Shown: positions 37,502 to 46,390 of the stretch, one piece after another
How the letters are laid out: every line of letters starts with the position of its first letter
Position numbering within the stretch: the first letter of the stretch is position 1
From: Methanogenium sp. S4BF
GTDB taxonomy: Archaea > Halobacteriota > Methanomicrobia > Methanomicrobiales > Methanomicrobiaceae
Direction of reading: 5' to 3'
Assembly: GCF_029633965.1 (NCBI RefSeq)
Contig: NZ_CP091277.1
Span: 1,919,940 to 1,983,939 of the forward strand
Length of the DNA: 64,000 bases
Translations under genes and position numbers: made by a program
The notes under the pieces: model-generated
The model's input: the letters and a program-made list of their open reading frames with translations, nothing else
Database searches by the model: none
Told to the model about the DNA's origin: nothing

Positions 37502-38660
37502 TTAACGATTTTTTTATCCGCAATTTAAAAAATTTTGAATTTTTTAGCACTGTTTTGAGCTTAAAAAGTGGAAAAACAAATTTTTTTGCCATTCTTTTAT
37601 TTTTTTTAAAAAAATAAGGCATTTCATGCAAAAATATTCTTTCAGGCTCTAAAGATAATGCGGCAGGTCGCATTTATTCTCCTTCACCCTCCTCTCCTGC
37701 TGCCTCCTCTTTTTCAATCACCGAGCCGCTCATCACGTCCCCCTCTGTTTTGCTTTCCCTCAATCACGTCTAAACCTCACTTTTCTCTCCTTTTTTCTCT
37801 CCTCTTTTCTTCTTCACAGGCACTTCCTGTTCCATTTCGTTTCCTTCCTTTCTCACCTATCTTCAATTCCTGGATTTTCTCTTTCTCACGAAGACATTGA
37901 ATCTCAGCCCCTTCGTTATCTTCAGGCTCTTCACAGGAAAAAGAGTGAAAGAGTTGACATTTTTTGCTGCACCTTTTTGGTCTATCTGTGATTTCTCCTC
38001 TCAAAACTCAACTCTCCTCTTTTTTTCGGGAATTAAATAGCGCACAGACGTCCAGCAAACTGATTTAACCCTCCCGGAAATTCCACATCAGAGCTCTGAT
38101 ATATGTCTTCTTTTTTCTCTCCCTCACTTCATGCAGCACCTTATATCCTGACCGGGTTTTCTCTGTGTGAAATCAATTTGCATTCCCTTTCTGTTTCAAT
38201 TGAAATCCCTCCCTTATCTTTTGGATCACACTCTTCCCGATTGAGTGTCGGAATTTTTTTGGGAAAAAAGACAAATTATGCTAAAAGACCAAATTATCCT
38301 GTCTCACATGTGCCCTGTTCTTAAACTTTTTTTTCACAGATTTTTTCTGTTGAGAATTGATTCTTGTTGAATACTGGTGTGAATATGCCGACCCCTCTCT
38401 GAAAAATGACAGATCAGGAGTCTGTTATCGGTCTTTGCGTTTTCACATCCGAAATTCTGCGTGGAAAGACTTCATTGTCAAATAATGGAGAGAATACTCC
38501 TGCTTTTGAAGTAGCAAACCTAATAACCGTGTCCGTTTTCGGTGCCTTCTCTTTCGTTTTGTACCCTCCACTGGCGAATCAATTCAGATACTTTTAGTAT
38601 AGCTCCCATCTACATACATACATCCAATGGAAATACCACACATGGAGGTGACGGATTCAA

Positions 38661-40007
38661 ATGGGGGAATACAATGACACATCCAGTGATATATACGGAG
38701 ATCGTTCAGGGGAACGGGATCCAACCGAAGAGGAACAAAGTTCTTCAATAGGCCTATTTCAGAAATATCTAAAAGATCGATCGATTTTCAAAAACCGGGA
38801 AGTGCTCAGGCATTCATACCGCCCACAGATACTCCCGCACCGGAAAGAGCAGATGGATACCATTGCATCCATCCTTGCGCCATCCATCAGAAATGAGACG
38901 CCATCAAATATCCTGATTTATGGAAAGACCGGAACCGGAAAGACGGCATCGGTTCGCTATGTCGGCGCAGAACTGGAGAAGGCCTGCGGCTCGGTAGGGG
39001 TAGAGTGCAATGTCGTCCATCTGAACTGTGAAATAATCGATACCCAGTATCGGGTCTTTGCACAGATAGCAACACTTCTCGAAGATGATGAGGGGCGCTC
39101 GTCTGACCGGCCGCGCTCAACCATCCCGATGACCGGGTGGCCGACTGACCAGGTATATGTGGAACTTAAAAATCTCATTGAGGCAATTGGAGGTGTCCAT
39201 ATCGTCGTACTTGACGAGATTGATAAACTGGTCAAAAAATCCGGTGACGAAACCCTCTACAACCTCTCGCGTATCAATTCCGAACTGAAAAACGCGAAGG
39301 TCTGTATTGTGGGTATCTCCAATGATCTGCTCTTTACGAGCTACCTGGATCACCGGGTACTCTCCTCCCTTTCAGAAGAGGAAATCGTCTTTCCACCTTA
39401 TAATGCCCCTCAACTTGTCGATATTCTTCAGCAGCGTGCCGATTATGCATTCAATGAAGGAGTTCTCGATGAGAATGTAATCCCTCTCTGTGCAGCCCTC
39501 GCCGCGCAGGAACATGGGGACGCCCGGCGTGCACTGGATCTCCTGCGGGTCTCCGGTGAACTCACCGAGCGCAAAAATGCGGAGATCGTCACGGAAAAGC
39601 ATGTCCGTGAGGCGCGCAACAAGATTGAAGCCGACAGTCTCATCGAATGTGTCAAGACACTGCCCACCCAGTCGAAGGCTGTGCTCTATGCAATGCTGCT
39701 CTTTCCGGAAATGAACAAACAGGTCTTCACCTCCGGAGAAGTGGTGCAGGTCTACCGTGATGTCGCCCAGGCGCTGGACCTTGATGTCCTCACTCACCGG
39801 CGCATCACTGATCTCATCTCGGAACTTGATATGCTCGGTGTCATTAAGGCACGCCTTGTTTCGCGCGGGCGCTACGGGCGGACGAAAGAGATGTGGTTTG
39901 GTGCCGGAACAAAGAAGATTCTTGAGACACTTCAGCAGGAAGGCCGTTTTTCAGACGAACGCCTGAATCAGATTGATATATCTCGCTATAAAACATTATT
40001 CCGGTGA
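38661..40007 (+). CDS. cdc6: Origin recognition protein Orc1/Cdc6
   Basis: A 448-residue AAA+ initiator that binds ORBs and loads MCM. GGAGGTGA ends nine bases before the ATG at 38661, giving a clear start. Walker A is IYGKTGTGKTASV, Walker B VVLDEIDKLV, sensor 1 GISNDLLF, sensor 2 region GDARRALDLL. A C-terminal winged helix (about residues 340-430) contacts DNA. It lies immediately right of the origin and overlaps the next gene. A weak TATA-like stretch (TTTTAGTATAG) is near 38593-38603. Confidence 0.96.
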   Translation: MGEYNDTSSDIYGDRSGERDPTEEEQSSSIGLFQKYLKDRSIFKNREVLRHSYRPQILPHRKEQMDTIASILAPSIRNETPSNILIYGKTGTGKTASVRYVGAELEKACGSVGVECNVVHLNCEIIDTQYRVFAQIATLLEDDEGRSSDRPRSTIPMTGWPTDQVYVELKNLIEAIGGVHIVVLDEIDKLVKKSGDETLYNLSRINSELKNAKVCIVGISNDLLFTSYLDHRVLSSLSEEEIVFPPYNAPQLVDILQQRADYAFNEGVLDENVIPLCAALAAQEHGDARRALDLLRVSGELTERKNAEIVTEKHVREARNKIEADSLIECVKTLPTQSKAVLYAMLLFPEMNKQVFTSGEVVQVYRDVAQALDLDVLTHRRITDLISELDMLGVIKARLVSRGRYGRTKEMWFGAGTKKILETLQQEGRFSDERLNQIDISRYKTLFR

Positions 40008-40507
40008 AAAAAATCATGGACGCCAAAGACTGGCTGCTCCTTCGCATTCTCGAAGAGGACAGCACACAGGAGGTGAGTGAGGTGGCTGACCTCACGGGCC
40101 TGAGTGAAGCTGAGGTACAGGACCGTGTCCGTGCCATGGAAGATGAGAAGATCATCCGTGGCTACTGCGCGAGCATTGACTGGGAGAAGGCAGGCGAAGG
40201 AGTGGCAGCGGCGACCGTGAATCTGAAAGTGACCCCTGAGCGTGACGTCGGCTATGACCGTATCGCTGAGCGCATTGCCCGGTTCCCTCAGGTCTGCTCC
40301 CTGCGCCTTATCAGTGGTGAATACGATTTCGAACTCAGGGTGACCGGCAGAAATATTCAGGATATCACACGTTTTGTCTCAGAACAGGTTGCTCCAATGG
40401 AACAGATACGTGAGACCGCTACCATTCTTGTCATGAAGACCTACAAGGAGAACGGAAGAATACTGTATGACAGGAAAGAGGGAGAACGTCTTCCATTCTC
40501 ATTTTAG
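40004..40507 (+). CDS. Lrp/AsnC-family transcriptional regulator
   Basis: A 167-residue protein from the GTG at 40004, which overlaps the cdc6 stop (GTGA); an ATG at 40016 would give 163 residues. Residues about 10-60 are the winged HTH (VADLTGLSEAEVQDRVRAME) and about 75-160 the RAM effector domain (AERIARFPQVCSLRLISGEY; FELRVTGRNIQDITRFV). Lrp proteins of this type pair with a co-transcribed aminotransferase in many archaea, as here. The ligand is probably an amino acid. Confidence 0.9.
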   Translation: MKKIMDAKDWLLLRILEEDSTQEVSEVADLTGLSEAEVQDRVRAMEDEKIIRGYCASIDWEKAGEGVAAATVNLKVTPERDVGYDRIAERIARFPQVCSLRLISGEYDFELRVTGRNIQDITRFVSEQVAPMEQIRETATILVMKTYKENGRILYDRKEGERLPFSF

Positions 40508-40516
40508 GGTGCAATT

Positions 40517-41674
40517 ATGAGAGATTTTATTTCAGCACGAACCCATAGGATCCCTCCTTCAGGTATCCGTCGGTTCTTTGATATCGTACAGGAGATGGAC
40601 GATGTCATCTCGCTCGGGGTTGGCGAACCCGACTTTGCAACCCCGTGGGTTGCCTGTGAAGCAGGCATCGCCTCCGTTGAACAGGGACAGACATCATACA
40701 CCTCAAACCGTGGTCTGCCTGAGTTGCGCACCGAGGCATCACGCTACCTTGCAAAGCGGTTTGGAATTCATTATCACCCGGAGAATGAGATGCTCATCAC
40801 TACCGGTGCATCGGAAGCGCTTGATATCGCTATCCGGGCGGTCACTGATCCGGGCGATGAGATTCTTATCGCAGACCCCTCGTATGTCTCATACTCCCCC
40901 GGCGTAACCCTCTCTGACGGTGTACCGGTGCCGGTGCCCTGCCGGATGAAGGATGAATTCCGGTTAACCCCGGATGCCCTGATGGAAAAAATAACGCCGA
41001 AGTCAAAGGCGGTCATCTGCAACTTCCCGAACAATCCGTCCGGGGGAGTGATGTCGCGGGAGGACTACCAGGGTATTGCAGATGTCATCTGTGATCACGA
41101 CCTGCTCCTGATATCGGACGAAATTTACACCGAGATGACCTATGATGGGGAGATGACGAGTGCGGTGCAGGCAGAAGGTTTGCAGGAACGTACAATTCTG
41201 ATCAACGGATTCTCGAAGGCATATGCAATGACCGGCTGGCGGGTCGCCTATCTCTGCGCTCCGAAAGAACTCTGTGACGCAGCGCTTAAAATTCATCAGT
41301 ATGTGATGCTCTCCGCACCGACCATGAGCCAGTACGCAGCGATCGGAGCCCTGAAGAATGCTGATCAGGACCGGGAGGAGATGGTGACTGAGTATCAGAT
41401 GCGCCGCAACCTCTTTGTGCGGGGGCTAAATCGCATCGGGCTCAATTGTCACCTGCCCCGCGGGGCGTTCTATGCATTCCCTTCCATTCAGGGATTTGGT
41501 CTCTCTGACGTTGAATTTGCAGAACGACTCTTAAAAGAGCAGCATGTAGCAGTGGTCCCCGGCAGCGTCTTTGGGGCGTCCGGTGAGGGCCACCTGCGCT
41601 GTGCCTATGCGGTCTCCCGGGAAGAGCTGCGTGAAGCCATCAGGCGGATTGAGGCATTTACCACGTCCCTGTAA
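40517..41674 (+). CDS. Class I/II aminotransferase (aspartate/aromatic type)
   Basis: A 385-residue PLP enzyme. Motifs are GVGEPDFATPW, NFPNNPSGGVMS (NPSG), ISDEIYTEMTYDGE, the Schiff-base lysine in NGFSKAYAMTGWRVAY, and the C-terminal Arg in GEGHLRCAYAVSREEL that binds the substrate carboxylate. It follows the Lrp gene after 9 bp and is probably controlled by it. Methanogen homologues act on aspartate, alanine or aromatic amino acids; the exact substrate is not resolved. Confidence 0.92.
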   Translation: MRDFISARTHRIPPSGIRRFFDIVQEMDDVISLGVGEPDFATPWVACEAGIASVEQGQTSYTSNRGLPELRTEASRYLAKRFGIHYHPENEMLITTGASEALDIAIRAVTDPGDEILIADPSYVSYSPGVTLSDGVPVPVPCRMKDEFRLTPDALMEKITPKSKAVICNFPNNPSGGVMSREDYQGIADVICDHDLLLISDEIYTEMTYDGEMTSAVQAEGLQERTILINGFSKAYAMTGWRVAYLCAPKELCDAALKIHQYVMLSAPTMSQYAAIGALKNADQDREEMVTEYQMRRNLFVRGLNRIGLNCHLPRGAFYAFPSIQGFGLSDVEFAERLLKEQHVAVVPGSVFGASGEGHLRCAYAVSREELREAIRRIEAFTTSL

Positions 41675-41764
41675 CACGGCATGCACCCATAAATATCTCT
41701 TTTTATCTCCACGGGAAACTCCCGTTCGATGCTGTCAGAAATCAGAGATACGACCGGTATTTAA

Positions 41765-41784
41765 CCCCTTCATTTCCACTGGAA
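41765..41784 (-). other. Origin recognition box D
   Basis: Minus strand reads TTCCAGTGGAAATGAAGGGG, a full match to the ORB core, lying on the far side of the cdc6-lrp-aminotransferase cassette from the main cluster. Confidence 0.85.
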
Positions 41785-41957
41785 CGGGAGAGTGCCGGGC
41801 GTCTGTACAGGACGGAGATACAGTCCCTGATCTTCTTTTTAGTGTCAGACAATTCGGTATGGTTTGGGGTATCCGGACCGTGGACAGGACGGTGGCGGCA
41901 GCGCTGTATATCTGACATACCCTGCTCAGGTAGATAAAGAATTACGATCCGTCTCTA

Positions 41958-41980
41958 CCCCTTCATTTCCACTGGAAACC
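41958..41980 (-). other. Origin recognition box E
   Basis: Minus strand reads GGTTTCCAGTGGAAA then TGAAGGGG. Same orientation as box D, 193 bp further right. Confidence 0.85.
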
Positions 41981-42066
41981 CACTGTGATTCACCGGCACC
42001 GACTGCTATTCAGACCCGATTGTAAGGTTTATGTCCTCACTGTTCCAATGACTATCTGATTGAAGA

Positions 42067-43068
42067 ATGAGCTGCACAATCATTGTCGGTGGGTTTTTTG
42101 GAGATGAGGGGAAGGGTAAAATCGTTGCCCATGTTGCCCATAAGGACAAACCGTCCATCATCTCCCGGGGAGGAGTCGGTCCGAATGCCGGCCATACAGT
42201 GAAGGTCGGGGAAAAGGAATACGGCGTACGGATGATCCCATCCGGGTTTGTTTATCCGGATGCACGTCTCTTTATCGGCACAGGTGTGATGGTCGACCCG
42301 CGGGTCCTGAAACAGGAAATAGAGTACGTCGGAGTGGAGGGCCGTATCTTTGTCGACGGGCGCTGTTCTATTATTGAGGAGAAGCATATTGAGCGGGACC
42401 GTGGTGATGAACACCTATCCAAGACCATTGGTTCCACCGGAACCGGGTGCGGGCCTGCGAATGTCGACCGGGTGCAGCGGGTTGCAACACTGGCAAAGGA
42501 CGTACCTGAACTCGTGCCGTATGTCATCGATGCTGCCCAGGAGGTTAATGATGCCCTGGACAGAGGCGAGACCGTCCTTCTGGAAGGGACGCAGGGGTTC
42601 GGCATCTCACTATATTGGGGGACCTATCCTTTTGTTACCTCCAAGGATACCTCGGCATCCCAGATTGCAGCTGACAATGGTGTCGGCCCGACGAGAATCG
42701 ACGATGTGATCGTTGTATTCAAGGCCTACCCGACACGGGTCGGTGAAGGGCCCTTCGGAACCGAAATGACACGGGAAGAGTCCCACGCCCTTGGCATCGA
42801 GGAGTTTGGCACGGTCACCCATCGCGAGCGCCGTATCGGGTGCTGGGATGGGAAGATGGCGCGCTATTCCGCGATGATCAACGGTTGCACCATCGCTGCC
42901 ATCACGGGCATCGACAATGTCGATGAGGCATGCTTCGGGGCCACTGAGTACAGCCAGCTGACTGAGAAGGCACTTGCCTTCATCCGGCAGGCAGAAGAGG
43001 ACATCGGGGTGCCTGTCAAGCTCATCTCAACAGGACCTGAGATGTCCCAGATCATCGATATACGGTGA
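42067..43068 (+). CDS. purA: Adenylosuccinate synthetase
   Basis: A 333-residue enzyme that joins IMP and aspartate with GTP in AMP synthesis. The N-terminus has GGFFGDEGKGKIVAHVA, the GTP/IMP loop with catalytic Asp, and GVGPNAGHTV. FGTVTHRERRIGCWDG is the aspartate/GTP region, here with archaeal spacing. It is about 100 residues shorter than bacterial PurA, which is normal in archaea. Upstream is the intergenic region with two origin boxes. Confidence 0.96.
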   Translation: MSCTIIVGGFFGDEGKGKIVAHVAHKDKPSIISRGGVGPNAGHTVKVGEKEYGVRMIPSGFVYPDARLFIGTGVMVDPRVLKQEIEYVGVEGRIFVDGRCSIIEEKHIERDRGDEHLSKTIGSTGTGCGPANVDRVQRVATLAKDVPELVPYVIDAAQEVNDALDRGETVLLEGTQGFGISLYWGTYPFVTSKDTSASQIAADNGVGPTRIDDVIVVFKAYPTRVGEGPFGTEMTREESHALGIEEFGTVTHRERRIGCWDGKMARYSAMINGCTIAAITGIDNVDEACFGATEYSQLTEKALAFIRQAEEDIGVPVKLISTGPEMSQIIDIR

Positions 43069-43072
43069 TCGT

Positions 43073-43276
43073 ATGAAGACAGAAACAATTGAGATCCTCT
43101 GCTGTCCGGTCTGCAGGGGGGATCTCGAACTGACCGCGTTCGAGACGGTGGAGACGGAAGGGCGCTCCACCGATGTCATCAGAGGCATCCTGCGGTGCGG
43201 TGCATGCGGTATTAATTATCCGATTGCAGAGGGTATCCCGAATCTTCTCCCCCAGGAGAAGAAAGCGGACCAATAA
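43073..43276 (+). CDS. Trm112-like small zinc-binding protein
   Basis: A 67-residue protein from the ATG at 43073, four bases after the purA stop. Two CxxC pairs (ILCCPVCRGDL and RCGACGINYP) bind zinc, and YPIAEGIPNLLP is the family C-terminus. Archaeal Trm112 activates several class I methyltransferases that act on tRNA, rRNA or release factor. No methyltransferase gene is adjacent. Confidence 0.85.
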   Translation: MKTETIEILCCPVCRGDLELTAFETVETEGRSTDVIRGILRCGACGINYPIAEGIPNLLPQEKKADQ

Positions 43277-43302
43277 TATTCATACCGGGGGAGAGAGGTA
43301 TT

Positions 43303-43845
43303 GTGACAGGCATCTGTGAAATTCATCTGAACAGGCGGCAGATAAACGCGGTCGATATACCGCAGAAGACAATTGTTGAGCCCGGGACTGACCTCGTCGT
43401 CCGGTTTGTCAATCATGGCTCACCGATCCACCTGACGCTGAAGGCTATCAATGCCTCATCGTTCACAGACTTTTTTCATGCGAATATCTATGTCCCGGAT
43501 ACCGAGGATTTTATCATTCCCATCCGTGAGTATGCACCCTCCGGTGACTTCTCCCTGGAAGTGATCGTCGGCTACGGGACAAAACGTGCGGAGACCCCAA
43601 TTGAAGTCCTGCGGCCGGAGGTTGAAGAGCGCTTCACTGAAAGCCCGGACCTTCCCGACCCTGACGATGGGAGGCGTGGTGCAAATCCTCTCTCAGCGGG
43701 CGGCATCCTTCCGGTGGCCCTCACAATCGGTCTCTCCCTGCTGCTCTATAGTCTCTGGTTCATGGAGGGGGAGACTGTGTATAATTACATTGCATATGTC
43801 CTCCTCTTCCTCGGTGTCATCGCGGCATGGTTTTCGAACCGCTGA
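43303..43845 (+). CDS. Conserved archaeal membrane protein with N-terminal beta domain
   Basis: A 180-residue protein from the GTG at 43303, preceded by GAGAGAGGTA. Residues about 1-105 form an Ig-like beta domain (PGTDLVVRFVNHGSPIHLTL) without a signal peptide; two hydrophobic helices occupy about 130-177 ([36 protein letters not shown]). It resembles an uncharacterised archaeal family of similar layout. It overlaps cbiB by 19 bases, so it is co-translated with a cobamide-synthesis gene. Confidence 0.7.
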   Translation: MTGICEIHLNRRQINAVDIPQKTIVEPGTDLVVRFVNHGSPIHLTLKAINASSFTDFFHANIYVPDTEDFIIPIREYAPSGDFSLEVIVGYGTKRAETPIEVLRPEVEERFTESPDLPDPDDGRRGANPLSAGGILPVALTIGLSLLLYSLWFMEGETVYNYIAYVLLFLGVIAAWFSNR

Positions 43846-44747
43846 TCCTCTGGGCAGCCCTTGCGGCTGACCGTGCCGCAGGGGACCCGCCGAACCGGTG
43901 GCACCCGACCGCCTGGCTGGGCCGGTTTGTCGGATGGTGGGGGGTGGCCGGAAGATTTTCTCCGGCACGTGAACGGCTGTATGGTGCCGTTTGCTGCCTG
44001 TGCACCATTCTTCTCTTTGCTTTGCCGTTCTATCTGGTGTCGCGTTTTTTTCCGCCCCTCTGCTATCTCATGGCAGGTGCGGTTCTTCTCTCACTGACTG
44101 TGGGCTGGCGTTCCCTTGAGGAGCATGTCACGGCGGTGGAACGGGGGCTTGCTGCCGGTGGCGGCCGGGACGAGGTGCAGATGCTTGTGTCACGCAGCAC
44201 CGCAGCCCTGACAGACGAAGAGGTACGCTCTGCCGCCTACGAGTCGATGGCAGAGAACCTGACGGATGCGATTGTCGGGCCGCTCTTCTGGTTCACCCTG
44301 GCGGGTCTCACGGGGGCGGCCGCCTTTCGCGCTGCAAACACGATGGATGCGATGCTCGGCTACTGCGATCACCGACGGTATATTGGATGGTTTCCGGCCC
44401 GGCTTGACGATGTACTCTGTTACCTTCCCGCACGGTTCGCCGGCCTCTGCCTTCTGCTCTGGTTCCTTCCCTTTGGGCGTGCCGCTGCTGCCTGGCGGTG
44501 TATGCGCCGCGATGCACACCTCAGGCCAGGCTATAACGGCGGCATCACGATGGCGCTTGTGGCCGGGGGGACCGCGACTGCCTTTGTGAAACCGGGTGTC
44601 TACACCATCGGGGACGGAGAACAGAGCCTCCGGGAGGGCGGGCCTGCCATTGTCTCAGCAGTCCGCGGTGCGACGGTCATCGCTGCTCTCATCTGCACCG
44701 CTGCGCTCATCGCGGCCGGGACCCTCCTCCCGCTCATTTCTCCCTGA
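43827..44747 (+). CDS. cbiB: Adenosylcobinamide-phosphate synthase
   Basis: A 306-residue multispan membrane protein that attaches aminopropanol phosphate to adenosylcobyric acid in cobamide synthesis. Family segments are [69 protein letters not shown] and the C-terminal [19 protein letters not shown] (contains the usual SPNAG-like site, here PGYNGG). The start overlaps the previous gene. The organism can thus finish cobamides, and the transporter at 14.8-23.9 kb would salvage them. Confidence 0.92.
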   Translation: MVFEPLILWAALAADRAAGDPPNRWHPTAWLGRFVGWWGVAGRFSPARERLYGAVCCLCTILLFALPFYLVSRFFPPLCYLMAGAVLLSLTVGWRSLEEHVTAVERGLAAGGGRDEVQMLVSRSTAALTDEEVRSAAYESMAENLTDAIVGPLFWFTLAGLTGAAAFRAANTMDAMLGYCDHRRYIGWFPARLDDVLCYLPARFAGLCLLLWFLPFGRAAAAWRCMRRDAHLRPGYNGGITMALVAGGTATAFVKPGVYTIGDGEQSLREGGPAIVSAVRGATVIAALICTAALIAAGTLLPLISP

Positions 44748-44824
44748 ACCGGTGCCTGGCATGGCCAGATCAGGGTGTCTTTGACCATGTATTTATTGCA
44801 GTTACAGGACAAGACGTACAGACA

Positions 44825-45721
44825 ATGAAACTTGAAGAGCTCAGGTTCGGGACTGAACTCGTGAAGCGCGGCTTTGCAGCGATGCAGAAAGGCGGCGTCA
44901 TCATGGATGTTGTGAATGCAGAACAGGCGGTCATTGCCGAAGAGGCGGGCGCCGTTGCAGTGATGGCACTCGAGCGTGTCCCGGCTGATATCCGCAAGGC
45001 AGGCGGCGTAGCCCGGATGGCAGACCCGGCGAAGGTTGCAGAAATTATTGATGCGGTCTCCATCCCTGTGATGGGGAAGGCACGCATAGGCCACTTTGTC
45101 GAGGCGCAGGTGCTTGAGGCACTGGGCGTTGACATGATCGACGAGTCTGAGGTTTTAACACCGGCGGACGAGGACTACCATATCGTAAAGACCGCATTTA
45201 CGGTACCGTTCGTCTGCGGTGCGCGTAATCTCGGTGAAGCATGCCGCCGGATCAATGAGGGTGCGGCGATGATCAGGACCAAAGGCGAGGCCGGTACCGG
45301 CAATGTGGTGGAGGCAGTCCGGCACATGCGGGCCATTACCTCTGAGATCCACGAACTGCAGGGCATGGATGACATCGAGATTGCCGCCCGTGCACGGGCC
45401 ATAGAAGCGCCGTTTGATATCATGAAGGACTGCGCAGAGCGTGGCCGCCTGCCCGTCGTCAACTTCTCCGCCGGCGGCATTGCAACACCCTGTGATGCGG
45501 CGATGATGATGCAGCTCGGCTGTGACGGTGTCTTTGTGGGCTCCGGCATCTTCAAGTCAGAGACACCTGCTGAGATGGCACGGGCCATCGTTGAGGCAGT
45601 AAACCACTATGACGATGCCACCGTCATCGCTGAAGTCTCCCGCGGCCTTGGTGACCCGATGCGTGGCCTTGATATCCACACTCTGCCGGAAAACGAGGTG
45701 CTCCGGTTCCGTGGGAATTAA
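44825..45721 (+). CDS. pdxS: Pyridoxal 5'-phosphate synthase subunit PdxS
   Basis: A 298-residue TIM-barrel synthase that makes PLP from ribose 5-phosphate, glyceraldehyde 3-phosphate and ammonia. Seen are [40 protein letters not shown], the catalytic lysine in [11 protein letters not shown], and [26 protein letters not shown]-like DNA 25-40 bases before the ATG is a likely TATA box. It overlaps pdxT, its glutaminase partner, by 11 bases. Confidence 0.97.
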   Translation: MKLEELRFGTELVKRGFAAMQKGGVIMDVVNAEQAVIAEEAGAVAVMALERVPADIRKAGGVARMADPAKVAEIIDAVSIPVMGKARIGHFVEAQVLEALGVDMIDESEVLTPADEDYHIVKTAFTVPFVCGARNLGEACRRINEGAAMIRTKGEAGTGNVVEAVRHMRAITSEIHELQGMDDIEIAARARAIEAPFDIMKDCAERGRLPVVNFSAGGIATPCDAAMMMQLGCDGVFVGSGIFKSETPAEMARAIVEAVNHYDDATVIAEVSRGLGDPMRGLDIHTLPENEVLRFRGN

Positions 45722-46304
45722 GATTGGTGTCTGCGCCCTGCAGGGCGATGTTTCCGAGCATATAGCGGCATTTACAGCTGCCCTGTCTGCTTCAGGCCGG
45801 GAAGGGGAGGTCTTCTCCTTCCGCCGGGCAGCGGACATTTCACGCTGTGATGCGATTGTGCTCCCCGGAGGGGAGTCAACCACCATCTCCCGTCTGCTCC
45901 GGAAAAATGACATGTACGGCCCGCTCCGTGCATTCAAAGGGGGTATCTTTGCAACCTGTGCCGGTATGGTGCTCATCGGCCGTGAGGTTGATGATCCCCG
46001 GGTCGAACCGCTTGGGATTATGGACATAACGGTCGGGAGGAATGCATTCGGCCGCCAGCGGGATTCATGTGAGATGACGGTCACCATAACCGGTGACAGG
46101 GAGCCCTTCTGCGGCTACTTTATCCGGGCGCCTGTCATTCTCTCGGTTGGTCCGGAGGCTCAGCCACTCTGTTACGCTGACCACATTGTGGGCGCTGTTC
46201 AGGGGCCGCATATGGCACTCTCGTTTCACCCCGAACTGGGTGGGGATCTGCGTCTCCACCTGCTCTTTCTGGAACGTCTCGGTGCATATACATCTGCACC
46301 GTAG
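45711..46304 (+). CDS. pdxT: Pyridoxal 5'-phosphate synthase glutaminase subunit PdxT
   Basis: A 197-residue class I glutaminase that feeds ammonia to PdxS. I chose the GTG at 45711 ([17 protein letters not shown]), which overlaps the pdxS end; the frame extends further up only inside pdxS. Catalytic residues are Cys in [10 protein letters not shown] and His/Glu in [21 protein letters not shown] is the PdxT signature. Confidence 0.95.
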   Translation: MGIKIGVCALQGDVSEHIAAFTAALSASGREGEVFSFRRAADISRCDAIVLPGGESTTISRLLRKNDMYGPLRAFKGGIFATCAGMVLIGREVDDPRVEPLGIMDITVGRNAFGRQRDSCEMTVTITGDREPFCGYFIRAPVILSVGPEAQPLCYADHIVGAVQGPHMALSFHPELGGDLRLHLLFLERLGAYTSAP

Positions 46305-46317
46305 GCAGACCGGGTAG

Positions 46318-46343
46318 CCGGTCTCATACCGGATCTTTTTTTC
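46318..46343 (+). terminator. Terminator after pdxT
   Basis: ACCGGATC runs into seven T (46336-46342). CCGGT at 46318-46322 can pair with ACCGG (46328-46332) just before it. Likely transcription end of pdxS-pdxT. Confidence 0.45.
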
Positions 46344-46390
46344 GTATGCGTAACTGCCCGGCTGGTTAGAAGGGTGCGGCAGTCAGGTGC

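Larger units (their letters stand above)
35755..38660. other. Replication origin region (oriC) upstream of orc1/cdc6
   Basis: A 2.9-kb tract without believable genes, far richer in A+T than its surroundings. Three origin recognition boxes (TTCCAGTGGAAA followed by an AAGGGG-type G-string) lie at 37078-37098, 37344-37368 and 37479-37501. Between the first, pointing left, and the other two, pointing right, is a very AT-rich core with two inverted repeats, as expected for the unwinding element. The left flank (about 35,850-37,020) is purine-rich on the plus strand; the right flank (about 37,660-38,250) is pyrimidine-rich. The orc1/cdc6 gene follows directly. Open frames inside are artefacts of the base bias. 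Confidence 0.85.
41675..42066. other. Intergenic region with a second pair of origin boxes
   Basis: 392 bp between the aminotransferase gene and purA. It contains two near-perfect origin recognition boxes (D and E) in the same orientation, 193 bp apart, and the purA promoter. No gene is visible. Confidence 0.7.

Noticed and set aside
38623-38640. CCAATGGAAATACC just before orc1/cdc6 as an origin box
   Set aside because: One mismatch in the dyad and no G-string; could be chance in this AT-rich stretch.
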